Assembly (NCBI GenBank): GCA_001414485.1
Contig: LLEY01000033.1
Span: 62,001 to 126,000, forward strand
Source: Calycina herbarum
Lineage: Eukaryota; Ascomycota; Leotiomycetes; Helotiales; Pezizellaceae
Direction: 5' to 3'
Length of the DNA stretch: 64,000 nt
Shown here: in pieces, positions 36,618 through 46,600 of the stretch
Layout of the letters: each line of letters begins with the position of its first letter
How positions within the stretch are numbered: the first letter of the stretch is position 1
Translations under genes and position numbers: made by a program
Notes under the pieces: model-generated
The model's input: the letters and a program-made list of their open reading frames with translations, nothing else
Told to the model about the DNA's origin: nothing
Databases searched by the model: none

Positions 36618-36815
36618 TTTATAATGGATAAGTATTTTCACGACGACACAACCTATATATAAAACTTTATCTTTCAAAAAAATTCGTTCATCTAGTTGAA
36701 TTGTTTCAAGAAGTGAAAACAATCAAACTAAGTTACGAAGACCTAACAAACACTCGTTGTATAACTATATCCACGCATTAGATTGTAATGTGTAGCGGGA
36801 GAGTGGACTAACACT
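36618..36815. other. Gap between transposon and C2H2 fragment
   Basis: AT-rich, no coding frame recognised. Normal base composition returns within about 100 bp of the transposon edge. Confidence 0.4.
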
Positions 36816-37815
36816 ATGGACAGACAGCATGTTCTTAGAGATTTAGAGCCGTTCATGTGCACGTTTCAAGCATACTCGAAGCCGGATTCGATGTACGCAA
36901 GCCGGATGGAATGGTATCAACACGAGCTTGAAGACCACCGAGTGGAATGTGTTTGCAACACGATCGGACATCGAGCCTATAGGAATGAGAATGATTCGTT
37001 GATAATATGGAGCAGTACCACGCTTCTTCTGTTTCAACCGAGCACCTCCATTCTCTGATGCAGAGTTTTCGTCGGCCATTTCTCGAGGAGGGGAGCCCAT
37101 GTAAAGTTTGCAAGGTTATCCCAAAAGACACACGAAAACATCTTGCACGCCACCAAATACAGCTTGCACTTTTTGCACTCCTAAGAAGATATCTTGGAGA
37201 CGATGTATCGGAAGATGATGGTTCTGCGAATCCCAGACAAGGAATGGCCTCCCGTCGTAGCTTAGGAACATCTGTTGATTTGAACTTCGGCCTTGACACA
37301 GAAGCAGATTCCGATGAGCAGAATATATACAACAGCCAAAAAGACCACCTAAGCGATTCAGAAAATGATTCGGATTTTTCACGAGGCGTAAGGGGCACTT
37401 TTCTGTAAATCCAAACGCCCCTCCACCTTCCCGGCCAGGTCCCTGGCCTCCCGTTCCCGAACATCTTCGAGGGGGCGAAGGTCAACCTGGAGGCCCTCCT
37501 GTTTTCGTATTAGGGCCAAGCGAGAGAGGGGCGGATCCAAAAAGAAAAAGCAACCCCCTAAAGGGTTTCTGTCTTCATTCCTGGGAGGAGGTTCGTCCGA
37601 ACAATAGGCTAAAGGCAAGACTAAGGACCCTCCGCCTTCTTTGCCGGCCCATGGGCCTCCTGTTATCATGCCAGACCCTAATTAGAACAGATATGGGGCT
37701 AAAGGCCGTAACAGTCCACCATCTAAAGGGGGTTTTCCATTCTTAGGAAATGAGTCGTCTACGAGAAATGGGAAAAGCGACAAAGAAGCCTGGAAAGGTT
37801 TACTTATCTCGCGCG
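36816..37815 (+). pseudogene. Fragment of a fungal C2H2-type zinc-finger protein, frameshifted
   Basis: The first frame (36816-37058) reads HVLRDLEPFMCTFQAY, then SRMEWYQHELEDHRVE, the signature of a repeat found in large fungal C2H2-type proteins (ankyrin- or NACHT-linked). The partner frame (about 36,995-37,408) continues with MEQYHASSVSTEHLHSL, CKVCKVIP and KHLARHQIQLALFALLRR, the usual next blocks. The two frames are offset near 36,990, and one finger has lost its normal Cys/His spacing (CVCNTIGH). Downstream of the TAA at 37,406-37,408, a Pro/Gly-rich stretch in another frame (37,400-37,815, e.g. NPNAPPPSRPGPWPP) looks like the decayed C-terminal tail. No intact N-terminus is present, so I read it as a gene remnant. 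Role unknown; such proteins are often lineage-expanded. Confidence 0.55.
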
Positions 37816-38430
37816 TAAAGAGCTTGGTTTAATACCTTGTAGACATAGGAACAGAAACAAGCCCTTTTCTTCTCAACAGGTACATAGCCCTTTTGAGTTG
37901 CGGAATATATTTCCTACAACCCTCTGCCTTCCATTGCTTTCGTGGACCCGTTTGAACCCCGCTCTGCGCATGGAGAAGGTATCCACTTGAAATATTCAGA
38001 AGAGTGAACAAGAAGAAAAAAAGTTTTGAAAAACGTTCAAAGGAATACCAGAAAAAAAGGTATTAGTAAAGAAAAAAGCAAAAAAAATCCAAGCACCAAC
38101 TTTCAGCGTTCTCTCTGAATCGACTTGAGCAATACCAGGCAGGCATTGAGAGACTGAATATTCTTTTCCGTGCGCGTGCAGCGAGTGAAGGAAGAAGGTC
38201 GAGGCTCGAAATTGGGGATAAGAGAGTCGGAGGCCGTAGGTATTGCCCGCGCTCTCTAAGGTACTTTCATACCCAAGTCAAACACTAGAGTTTAAACGAC
38301 GCTTCGCTAGCTCTCAAGCCGTGAAAGGAGGGTGGCTCTCTAGGATTTTAGTGGGACAATAGTAGTTTATTAGAAACGGCTATAAAACAGTCAAAAAAAC
38401 ATGGCAAAAAATAGAATTAACCTTTTGTTG
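37816..38430. other. Non-coding stretch after the C2H2 fragment
   Basis: No convincing gene. A purine-rich, A-tract-heavy segment lies at 38,005-38,095. Nothing else recognised. Confidence 0.35.
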
Positions 38431-38604
38431 GGGAATTGAACCTCAGATTCTCTCTGACGGGGCTATTATACTGTTAGTTTCAATATATTATGTGCTATAA
38501 ATGAAATATACTTACAATCGAACCCCGGTCTCCCGCGCTTATCGAGCCCTAATTAGGGCTTTTCTTGACAAGCGGAAATCATAACCACTAGACCATCAAA
38601 GACG
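38431..38604 (-). pseudogene. tRNA-Asp(GTC)-like sequence with intron; possible tRNA-derived SINE
   Basis: The minus strand from 38604 reads an A-box-like segment (TGGTCTAGTGGTTA), anticodon stem TCCGC, loop TTGTCA with anticodon GTC, a 28-nt insert exactly at the canonical 37/38 intron site, then C, GCGGG and the B-box part CCGGGGTTCGATT. The insert contains the 16-bp palindrome AGCCCTAATTAGGGCT (38545-38560). After the T-loop the T-stem partner CCCCG is missing (GTAAG instead), so this is not an intact tRNA. About 70 bp on is a second B-box (GGTTCAATTCC). The whole 174 bp is bracketed by TTTTGTTG (38423-38430 and 38605-38612). It could be a SINE with tRNA head, or a rearranged tRNA relic. 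Confidence 0.45.
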
Positions 38605-38955
38605 TTTTGTTGATGGAAGGAAAAGCTCTTATTTCGACACTGAAAGTTCAAAAAATAAAGCAGAAGAAAGGTTGGATATAGTGGGGCCTGGCTTGAATAA
38701 GGACCAATGGGAAGAAGATCGGCCATTTAGAAGTGGGCCTTCGGTGCCTTGCCCGACCTTGAGCTTCAGCCTCAAGCTGGAGCTATCTGCGAGCCCATCA
38801 ACACAAACAAACAACCACCTTGCGCCCCAGCCTATACAGCCTTAATTGAACGCATAAACAGCTCCCAAATTATATCCGCATTTGATCCAGCTACCCACCT
38901 TCCATGCGCACAAAACAAACTCCACCCAAACCCTCACAATTACCCCACCGAAACC
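38605..38955. other. Upstream region of VPS29
   Basis: About 350 bp. Contains the right direct repeat TTTTGTTG at its start and a pyrimidine/A-rich leader before the VPS29 ATG. No gene seen. Confidence 0.4.
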
Positions 38956-39685
38956 ATGACATCCCGCCTTGTCCTCGTCATTGGGGACCTCCACATCCCA
39001 GACCGAGCTATGGATATACCAGCAAAGGTAACAGCTCTCCCGCAGGAACTCTCAAAGCGTACCTAACCATCTTTAAATAGTTTAAAAAACTCCTCACACC
39101 CGGCAAAATCGGACAAACCCTCTGTTTAGGAAACCTAACAGATAAACCTACATACGATTACCTCCGTTCCATCTCCCCCGATCTCAAGATAGTCAAAGGA
39201 CGATTCGATGCCGACGCTACCTCCTTACCTCTTCAACAAACTGTTACACATGGCTCCCTGAAAATAGGATTCTTGGAGGGGTTCAGTATGGTGGCACCAA
39301 TGGAGATGGATTTGATGTTGGCAGAAGCAAATAAGATGGATGTGGATGTGTTATGCTGGGGGGGTACGCATAGATTCGATGCCTTCGAATACGAGAACAA
39401 GTTCTTTGTCAATCCAGGAAGTGCGACGGGTGCTTTTACAACGGGTTGGGTGGCAGAAGGAGAGGAGATGGTACCAAGTTTTTGTTTAATGGATGTGAGT
39501 ACACCAGGGTTATTCTAGTGCTTGCACATGGCCATAATCGATGTATGAGTACGCTAACAATGGGGTGATAGGTCCAAGGGATCGGATTGACTCTCTATGT
39601 CTACCAGCTGAGGAAGGATGCCGAGGGAAAGGAGAGTGTTAATGTTGAGAAGATCACATATACCAAGGTTGTTGGAAGTTCATGA
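38956..39685 (+). CDS. VPS29: Vacuolar protein sorting protein 29 (retromer subunit)
   Basis: Retromer core subunit with a phosphoesterase fold that acts as a scaffold in endosome-to-Golgi retrieval. Exons 38956-39027, 39081-39494 and 39572-39685 give 199 aa. Family blocks in order: LVIGDLHIPDRAMDIP, AKFKKLLTPGKIGQTLC, GNLTDKPTYDYLRSI, VVTHG-like TVTHGSLKIGF, DVDVLCWGGTHRFDAFEYE, KFFVNPGSATGAF and PSFCLMDVQGIGLTLYVYQL. Several positions that bind metal in phosphoesterases are changed (HIPHR to HIPDR, GDFD to GRFD, HGH to EGF, GHTH to GGTH), so catalysis is unlikely. I recall the same changes in other filamentous ascomycetes. Length is normal. It is preceded by the transposon-rich transition zone. 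Confidence 0.93.
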
Positions 39686-40255
39686 ACACACACCTTGGAG
39701 GCCTTATTGGAAGGGTTACCGAAAAGAACTACAAAGGGTTCATAAGAAAGTTGATGCGAAGAGGCAAGTGGTCGCTCAGCACTTGAGAGCAGGCAACGTG
39801 AACCCACAGGGAACGTGGACTCGATGCAGATCGGAAGGCTGGTTAATACCCAAATTTGTCAATAGTACAGCATCGCCAGGAATAATGCTACTCTCCTATC
39901 AAATTTCTGAAGAGGTAGAGTTCTTACTGAAGTATAAGAGACTATTCTCGATACGTGGTGCCCCTGCTACCAACCCCAAGAAACCTTCATCGAAGTTTGG
40001 TTCATTTATTATATTTCGCAAATGCACACTTTTTTTAACCTCCTTCTGCTGGCCCAAACCTTCCATTTCAATGTTCTTCTTTTAATCTTCTCGCAGTGCG
40101 TTGCAAAAGTACAAATTTCCTACAGCCTACTTATTCGAGGATGTCGTTTTTTGATTACCACAAAAGTACCCTTGTCAAGTCTAACACAAAATAATATTCA
40201 ATGTCTACAGTATGTAGTCCCTCCTCATTATATCCCACTCCTCTATCCCTTTAAT
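39686..40255. other. Intergenic region, VPS29 to glucuronan lyase (convergent 3' ends)
   Basis: Holds both 3' flanks. The longer open frames here show no domain and no conserved pattern. Confidence 0.4.
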
Positions 40256-41086
40256 TTAAGACCACTGATCCGGATCCGCATCCTTAAACTCACTCCCAGC
40301 AGCAATACTATCAAACCAAACCTGTCTATCTCCACTCCCAACCAGCCTCTTCTCATCAAACCAAGCATTAGCATACAGCCCAACTCTAAATTGGAAAGCC
40401 CTCCCATCCGTAACAGTTGTTGCCACATCGAACTTCTCTAACACCTTCTGACCATCAAACCAAAGTTTCAAAAAGCCGGTATTGTCAGATCTCCATCGTG
40501 CTTGCACTACGATTCGATGCCATGCTCCGGCACTCACGGCAGCAAGATTCTCAAAGGGTTCGATCTTCTGGGCGGATTTGGGACAGACGTCTCCGTATTT
40601 TCGGCGGGTGGCGAGTTGGTTTCCGCGGAGGTAGATCATGGTTGAGGGCATGTAGTCGTCGCACCCGGTGTTGGAGAAATCTGCTATAAATTGCGCTTTT
40701 TTTTCATTAGCCTCCCTTCCATTCATCCCTTCCCTCTTCCCACCTCCTATTTTTCAAAACTTACAAATATCATAACTCTGCGTCCCCTGAAAATCCCACT
40801 CCGAAGAAAGGCGAAAAGCAAACCCATAAAAGCCCTCATCTCCCCTCTTCTCCACATTATATTTCTTCACTTCCGAGTGATAACGACCTGTATAGCTGCT
40901 ATCATATGTTTGGGTCATTTTCAGGGCGGTGGGGCCTTTGTAGACGACATTTGTTACTTCTTGAATTGTGCCTTTGTGTTCTGGGACAGGGCTTTCGTCC
41001 CAGCCTGTGATGGTGCCTGCGTTACTGAAGAGTTGGGTTGCTTGCGCTGAAAGGGCGAAGAGGGCGGGGAGGAGTGGGAGATACAT
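40256..41086 (-). CDS. Secreted polysaccharide lyase, PL20 glucuronan lyase-like
   Basis: Extracellular lyase expected to cleave beta-1,4-glucuronan by beta-elimination. Exons 41086-40765 and 40695-40256 give 253 aa. The ATG at 41086 starts a clear signal peptide (MYLPLLPALFALSAQA). The mature part has PL20 hallmarks: RYHSEVKKYNV, EGFYGFAFRLSSEWDFQ, YDI with QFIADFSNTGCDDY, PSTMIYLRGNQL, AGAWHRIVVQARWRSDNTGFLKLW (shown here as two blocks: AGAWHRIVVQARW and RSDNTGFLKLW), WFDGQKVLEKF and FRVGLYANAWFD. The acceptor is uncertain: the one used (AAAAAG at 40696) keeps QFIADF, while a CAG at 40684 would remove four residues. Length fits the family. It probably contributes to breakdown of plant, algal or fungal glucuronans. 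No neighbouring carbohydrate genes are present. Confidence 0.88.
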
Positions 41087-41759
41087 TTTGCCTTTTGAAA
41101 ATTCTGTGAGAACGATGAACAGTTTGCAAAAATTGCTTTTTAGGGAATTAGGATTCATGTTAGAATGAAGGGGGATTTACATCTCGTATACAGTACTAGT
41201 CTTGATGTTGATAGCCGGGTGGCTTACTGTGCATCCTTCGAATACGAGAGAGTACATGTGACTCTCGTTACATTTGTGGTCACAATATTTCATTGTGCAA
41301 CTAATCAACACACCATTATCAAATATACGCTTACTTTATAGCTTGAGGGGTTTTCCTCATCTATTGTACCTTGCCATTTTCTTCACCGAAGAGTTTGAGG
41401 AAGAATGGTGTTTTGGTGAGGTGGTACCCGAAGCAATAAGATAAGCTTACCTTTAAATTATGTGGAGTATCAATCAATAAGCCAAGTCGCAGCTGATTTG
41501 TTTAGAGATTTTAATGAAAGGCTCCACGAGGTAGACGGCTCGGGATGGTAAGTGAGAGCCTTAGAAGAAGTTATTTTTTCAGAGATAGCTGTGAGCCTAA
41601 GGGTTCTGTAACTTGTTCGCCTCATCTTGGCAGCCCCATCATCTTCTAGCCTTGAACTTATTTCATAATGAGATTACTTGATAGTATTACAGCTTGCCAA
41701 AAAGCAGTGGAGTACTGGAATCATGAGAAAAAGCTTCCTCTTTTCGTTGGTGAGCAAAA
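41087..41759. other. Intergenic region upstream of the glucuronan lyase
   Basis: Contains the lyase promoter and the 3' flank of the next minus-strand gene. No gene recognised. Confidence 0.4.
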
Positions 41760-43253
41760 TCAAGGCATCTCTACCCACGCCACTTGTTCATACTCCTGTC
41801 CAACACTTTCATCCTCAACTTTCTTAGCACCCATCTTACAAATCGCCACCCTTTCGACTCTCATATCCCCCACCCACGTGAAATCCTCATATTCATCTAG
41901 TAATTCCGTAGCATCAATCGTTACTTTCCCTTGTTTTCGAGCATAACCCCCCTTTCCCCCTCCTTTCGAGGAACCCGCCTTGCTTTTCGAAGAAACGTAG
42001 ATGGTATTCACGATTGTGGCGTGTAAGAGAAGAGGTCTTGAATCTGGGATTATCAATCCGGCTTCGAGGAAGGGAGTGCGGAGTTTGTGGCAGAATGTTT
42101 TCAATCCTGGGAATGAGACAGGTGGGGTGTAAAGAACAGTTGTTTTTGTGGGATCGGTGGAAGTCGTGTGAAGCCCACGGAGGGTTATGGTTAGTGGTGA
42201 AGGCTCTCGTTTTCTTTTGGTGAGGTCGTGTTCGGGTTTGTCTTTCATGCCATGTCCAGGAGGTAGAAAAGTGTCGAATCCTTCAAGAAGATACGGATAA
42301 TCTGCGAATAATTCGAAAACACGATCTAATACTTCTCCTACAAAAACTTCTTTGCTGGAAATTTTTGTCAGCGGTCATCTGGTACAATTTTTCTTTGGGG
42401 AAACTACTCTAAATCTTTGTAATCTTTCATGATATCCAGAAAGTTATTGTAAACCCAGGGCTGATCAGAAAATTGAGTCTTGACTTGGTCCAGATAAGAA
42501 ATTGCGTCGTTGGCAATTTCTGGTGTATTTGGCGTTCCCGAAATTGTGGGCCTTGTGGCGTTTGAGTTTTCTGATGTTGAAGTGGATAGTAAGCTCGATA
42601 TCGAAAGGGATTTAAGAAGAGTGAGAGCACTTTCAACGCGTTCTGGTGTTGTTAGGGACATGACGCCGAGAGTCAAGTGTAGCTGTTTGTGTAAATAAAA
42701 TATTAACTTCTAATGGAGTTTTGTACTCCGTTGACACTTGTTCCTGAAGTTCTGAAATTGAAGGTGGAACATTGAAGACACTGCAACCGAAATTGTAGTA
42801 ATGAAAAATACATTTAGATAGTATGATGTTACTCAATCGACGGAAGTCTTGAGAATTAAGACTTCTCCGAGACGAGGTAGCCACAAAAAGAGATGTTATT
42901 TCGAAATACAAGAGAAATCCATGATGTGACAATCGGACAATTGGGTCTTTCTCTTCTTTTCTCTGAAGAAAATAGAGACTCATGACATTATTGAATGAGG
43001 GCAAAGCAATTGGCAACGTCTGCATGAAGGCCCTCGAGAAATTAAGAACAAGAATCGCGAAATATAAATGAATGTCACATACAGTCCCAACAGGCCTCAC
43101 AGCTCCTTCTGGGATACCATCTGGATTTTCCGGAGTGCGAGCATGTGTAGTTTCCGAGAGGAAGGTGGCGAGTGACTTGGAGAGAGGACCGTGTGAGGAT
43201 TGAGTGTGGAGAGGGAGGCAGAGAAAATGTGTTAAAGGCGGTTTGGGTGGCAT
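41760..43253 (-). CDS. 2H phosphoesterase (AKAP7/ASCC1-like) with an inserted Sin3-type PAH domain
   Basis: Exons 43253-43083, 42682-42408 and 42354-41760 give 346 aa with all phases closed. The 2H domain is split. N-terminal half: [22 protein letters not shown] and the first HxT motif [10 protein letters not shown] (His59, Thr61). C-terminal half: [21 protein letters not shown] and the second motif [12 protein letters not shown] (His260, Thr262). Between them, residues about 114-185 form a paired amphipathic helix: [30 protein letters not shown], then after a 53-nt intron [18 protein letters not shown] and FDTFLPPGH. These are the core motifs of Sin3 PAH domains. 2H enzymes act on 2',3'-cyclic or 2'-5' nucleotide bonds; PAH domains bind repressor peptides. 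Coding is open throughout, so the fusion looks real. Intron 1 is 400 nt and itself largely open. Divergent from DCL2. Confidence 0.8.
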
Positions 43254-43676
43254 GATTCCTTATTATTTGGTGAAATGATTCCAGTATGGAGTTTATTGTT
43301 AATGTTAGAGGTGTTGTGTGAAATGTACCTGGACTTGAGGACCTGAAGCTGTGAGCGAAGCCAAAGATGCCGCAATTCACCCGATCCCCACCACGGGACG
43401 AGCCTTCTCATAGTCTGCTCACAGTTCTTCTATGGTATCTCTGGGTGCAGGTGTTTTTTGCGTTGACCAATCATAATGATGCGGTGTTCTTGATATGCTT
43501 CGTTCCGTTGCTGCATGGTGCTGCATGATCGTACCAACGTAAATTGCGCTTGCTTTCTTCCTCCCTCCCTACCTCCCTTCCTTCCTCCTTCACAAACAAG
43601 TCCGGGTCCAAGTCCAAGATATCCTCCACGATCTCCAACTCCTTGTCTGTTAAGAATTGAATACAAATTGCGTGTC
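43254..43676. promoter_or_regulatory. Shared divergent promoter of the PAH-2H gene and DCL2
   Basis: 423 bp between two start codons facing outward. A CCTCC/CTTCC-rich pyrimidine run lies at 43,556-43,592, about 90 bp before the DCL2 ATG. No gene inside. Confidence 0.6.
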
Positions 43677-46600
43677 ATGGGGGAACCATCAGAACCCGAA
43701 AATGGCGAGGCTACGGCCATGCCTGGTGTGTTCGAAATCAAAGCAAGACCTTATCAGAGGGAGATGATGGAAGAGAGCCTCAAGAGGAATATTATTGTTG
43801 CAGTAGGTCATAACTGCACTTTCTTCGTAATTTCGAGAGCTGACTGCTTGGACTTCATTTAGATGGACACTGGCAGTGGAAAGACACATGTGTAATTTAT
43901 CTTTCAGCCTTGCTCCAATACCTGAATCCAGAAAACTTTCCCGGATGCTTTACGTCGGCCAGTACCCGTCGGAATCCAAGCAACTGTCTCTTCCTCTTTT
44001 CTACGACCGATATCTTTTCTTAGTAATACAGTATCAAAACTGACACCTCTTCCTCACAGATCGATCATGAGAATGGTACATGAGCTTGAGCGAATGCCTT
44101 CACATCAGGTCTGTAATTCAGATTATGAAAATTTGACGTACTGAGATACTGACGTTCAAAGTTCATCTGGTTTTTGGCTCCAACTGTGTCTCTCTGCGAG
44201 CAGCAATACGAAGTCATCAAATCGCAAATCAGTGCGGTGGAAGTTAAGATCCTCAGTGGGGCGGGTGGAGTTGATCGTTGGACAAAAAAGTTCATGTGGG
44301 ATGCTGTGCTGTTGAATATCAAAATTATTGTTTCAACATATCAGATCCTACTTGATGCACTGACACATGGGTTTGTTAAGATGGAGTCATTAGGCTTGGT
44401 TGTTTTCGACGAAGGTAAGTTCCTTCCAGTCCATTTCTCTCTCTCCCGAATTTTTCCTACTAAAATTATATAGCCCACAATTGCGTTGGAAAGCACCCCG
44501 GCTCCAAAATCATGCAGACCTTCTATCACACGCGGAAAGCCGAGGACAAGGGTATTCCTCATATCCTCGGCCTAACTGCCTCTCCCGTTATGAGGTCCGA
44601 CCCAAAGTCTGTTGACAATATCGAAAAGATCTTGGATTCGATATGCAGAACTCCAAAACACCATCGGTCTGATTTGATACAACACGTCAAGCGTCCGCAA
44701 TTAGTCGAAGTACGTGTCCAAATTCAATCTACTGCAGAAGAGGTCTCAGGTTGCACTCAATCAGTAAACAGTCTGGGGAAAGCATATGGGAACCTCAACC
44801 TCAACGAAGATCCGTTAGTAATAAGGTTGCGGAAGGACACTTCTGAGAAAGGACAACGAGCACTTGCCAAAATTTACATGAACCATAAGACTTGGTGTTC
44901 TTCTCAGATGAAAGCCTTCCATGGTACAGCGAAAAAGGTGTATGAAGAACTAGGGACTTCCTCTGCCGACTATTACGTATCGGAAGTTGTTAGTAGATTT
45001 GGAAACGCTCATTTCAAGGTTGGCGTCTCTTGGGATTCTGAATGGGATGTCACAGCAGCAGAAAAACGTTATATTTCGAAAGCTCTTGGAACCGTCGAGG
45101 TCATCCAGAACTCTCTAGATCCATCCTCGAGCACCGCCCTAAGCATATCCGATAAAGTCCGAAAGCTCATGGACGTCTTGCTGAGAGAGCACACTTCATT
45201 TCGTGGCATTGTATTTGTCCAAGAAAGAGCCGTAGTTTCTGTGCTTGCCCATGTTTTGTCTATCCACCCTGAGACCCGAGACCGATTCAAAATAGGTACA
45301 ATGGTTGGCACATCGACTCATACCAAGAGAGGGCGCAATATTGGAGAGTTTATGGGAGCCGAGTCCCAAAATGATACACTCACTGATTTCAGAGCGGGAA
45401 AGCTCAATCTGGTCATCGCAACAAGCATCCTTGAGGTAAGTCAAACAACTTCTCAAAGTCATTTCCCATGCTTTTGCATAGTAATCCATTTCTACTGGTC
45501 ACCGATCAGCGTGGATATAATACAAGTTCCCGCAAGCATTTTGTGCACAATCGTCTAGGAGAAGAACACCAAATGTGTTACGCGGCTTGGTCAACCTGGG
45601 TAGACCCTGCTCAGCTTGTAGAACACTGCTCCTTCTTCCGGACGTTTTGGAAGTATACTTTCAACGATAATCCAAATCCATCCACCCCCTGGCAGAAAAC
45701 AAGAGCGGCAGTAAATACCTATTGTTGTTTTACCATTACAGCACGCTTCAAAGTATGGACCGAGATATTCTGAAACAATTGAATATGATTGTTCCAAGAG
45801 TCTGGGTTAACTTTGGGATAATATTTTCGATTATCACTGGCAGTTAAAACAATGAAAGCTATTCGCTGCCGTTTTTATTGCCCATCACGGGCCACTTTTC
45901 GTCCGACCCCATATTGTCCCCATCCCTGGGAGTTTAAACTAACTAGAAGTCTCAAACTTATAGGAAGGAATCGACGTCCCAGAATGCAATATCGTAATAT
46001 GCTTCCAAAAACCCGCCAACTTGAAATCCTTCGTGCAAAGAAGAGGCCGAGCCCGCAAAGAGAATTCCAAACTGATTCTTCTCCTCGAAGATGATAGTTC
46101 AGACAAGAAGAAAAGTGCAACCGAATGGCATCAACTAGAGGAAAACATGAGAGAAATTTACGAAAACGATAGGCGTATACTCCAAGAATTCAGAGCAATC
46201 GAGGACTCCGAAGAGCATGATGGTCGCTTCTTTCGTGTTGAGAAGACGGGTGCTGTGTTGGATCTTGACAATGCTGTCTCTCATCTACATCATTTCTGCG
46301 CTACATTACCTGCTAATCAATACCTCGACCGGAGACCAGAGTTCATCTGCGAGGATACGGGGTCAAACTCAGTTCGAGCAAAAGTCATTTTGCCACTGTC
46401 CGTTGATGTTTCCGTCCGCTTCGCAAATAGTCAAAAGTCGTGGATAAGCGAGAAGAATGCTATCAAGGATGTCGCTTTTGAGGCATATGTTGCTCTCTAC
46501 CGGAAAGGTCTTGTCAATGACCACTTGTTGCCGCTCTTCAGGCATGGTCTTGATGTGGGCGATCTTTTGACTACTAAAGTCGAAACCCGAGCGTCCACTG

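Noticed and set aside
38956..39685. VPS29 as a decayed duplicate because of its missing metal ligands
   Set aside because: Frame, introns and all scaffold motifs are intact, and I recall the same substitutions in other filamentous ascomycetes.
39618..40441. Plus-strand frames after VPS29
   Set aside because: They overlap VPS29 exon 3 or the glucuronan lyase in other frames and show no domain.
43515..43862. 115-codon frame starting upstream of DCL2
   Set aside because: It reads a pyrimidine-rich leader in frame with DCL2 exon 1 and runs into intron 1; the ATG at 43677 is the better start.
45468..45773. Separate gene inside DCL2 intron 5
   Set aside because: Open frame without domain or ATG-led context; kept only as a comment on the long intron.
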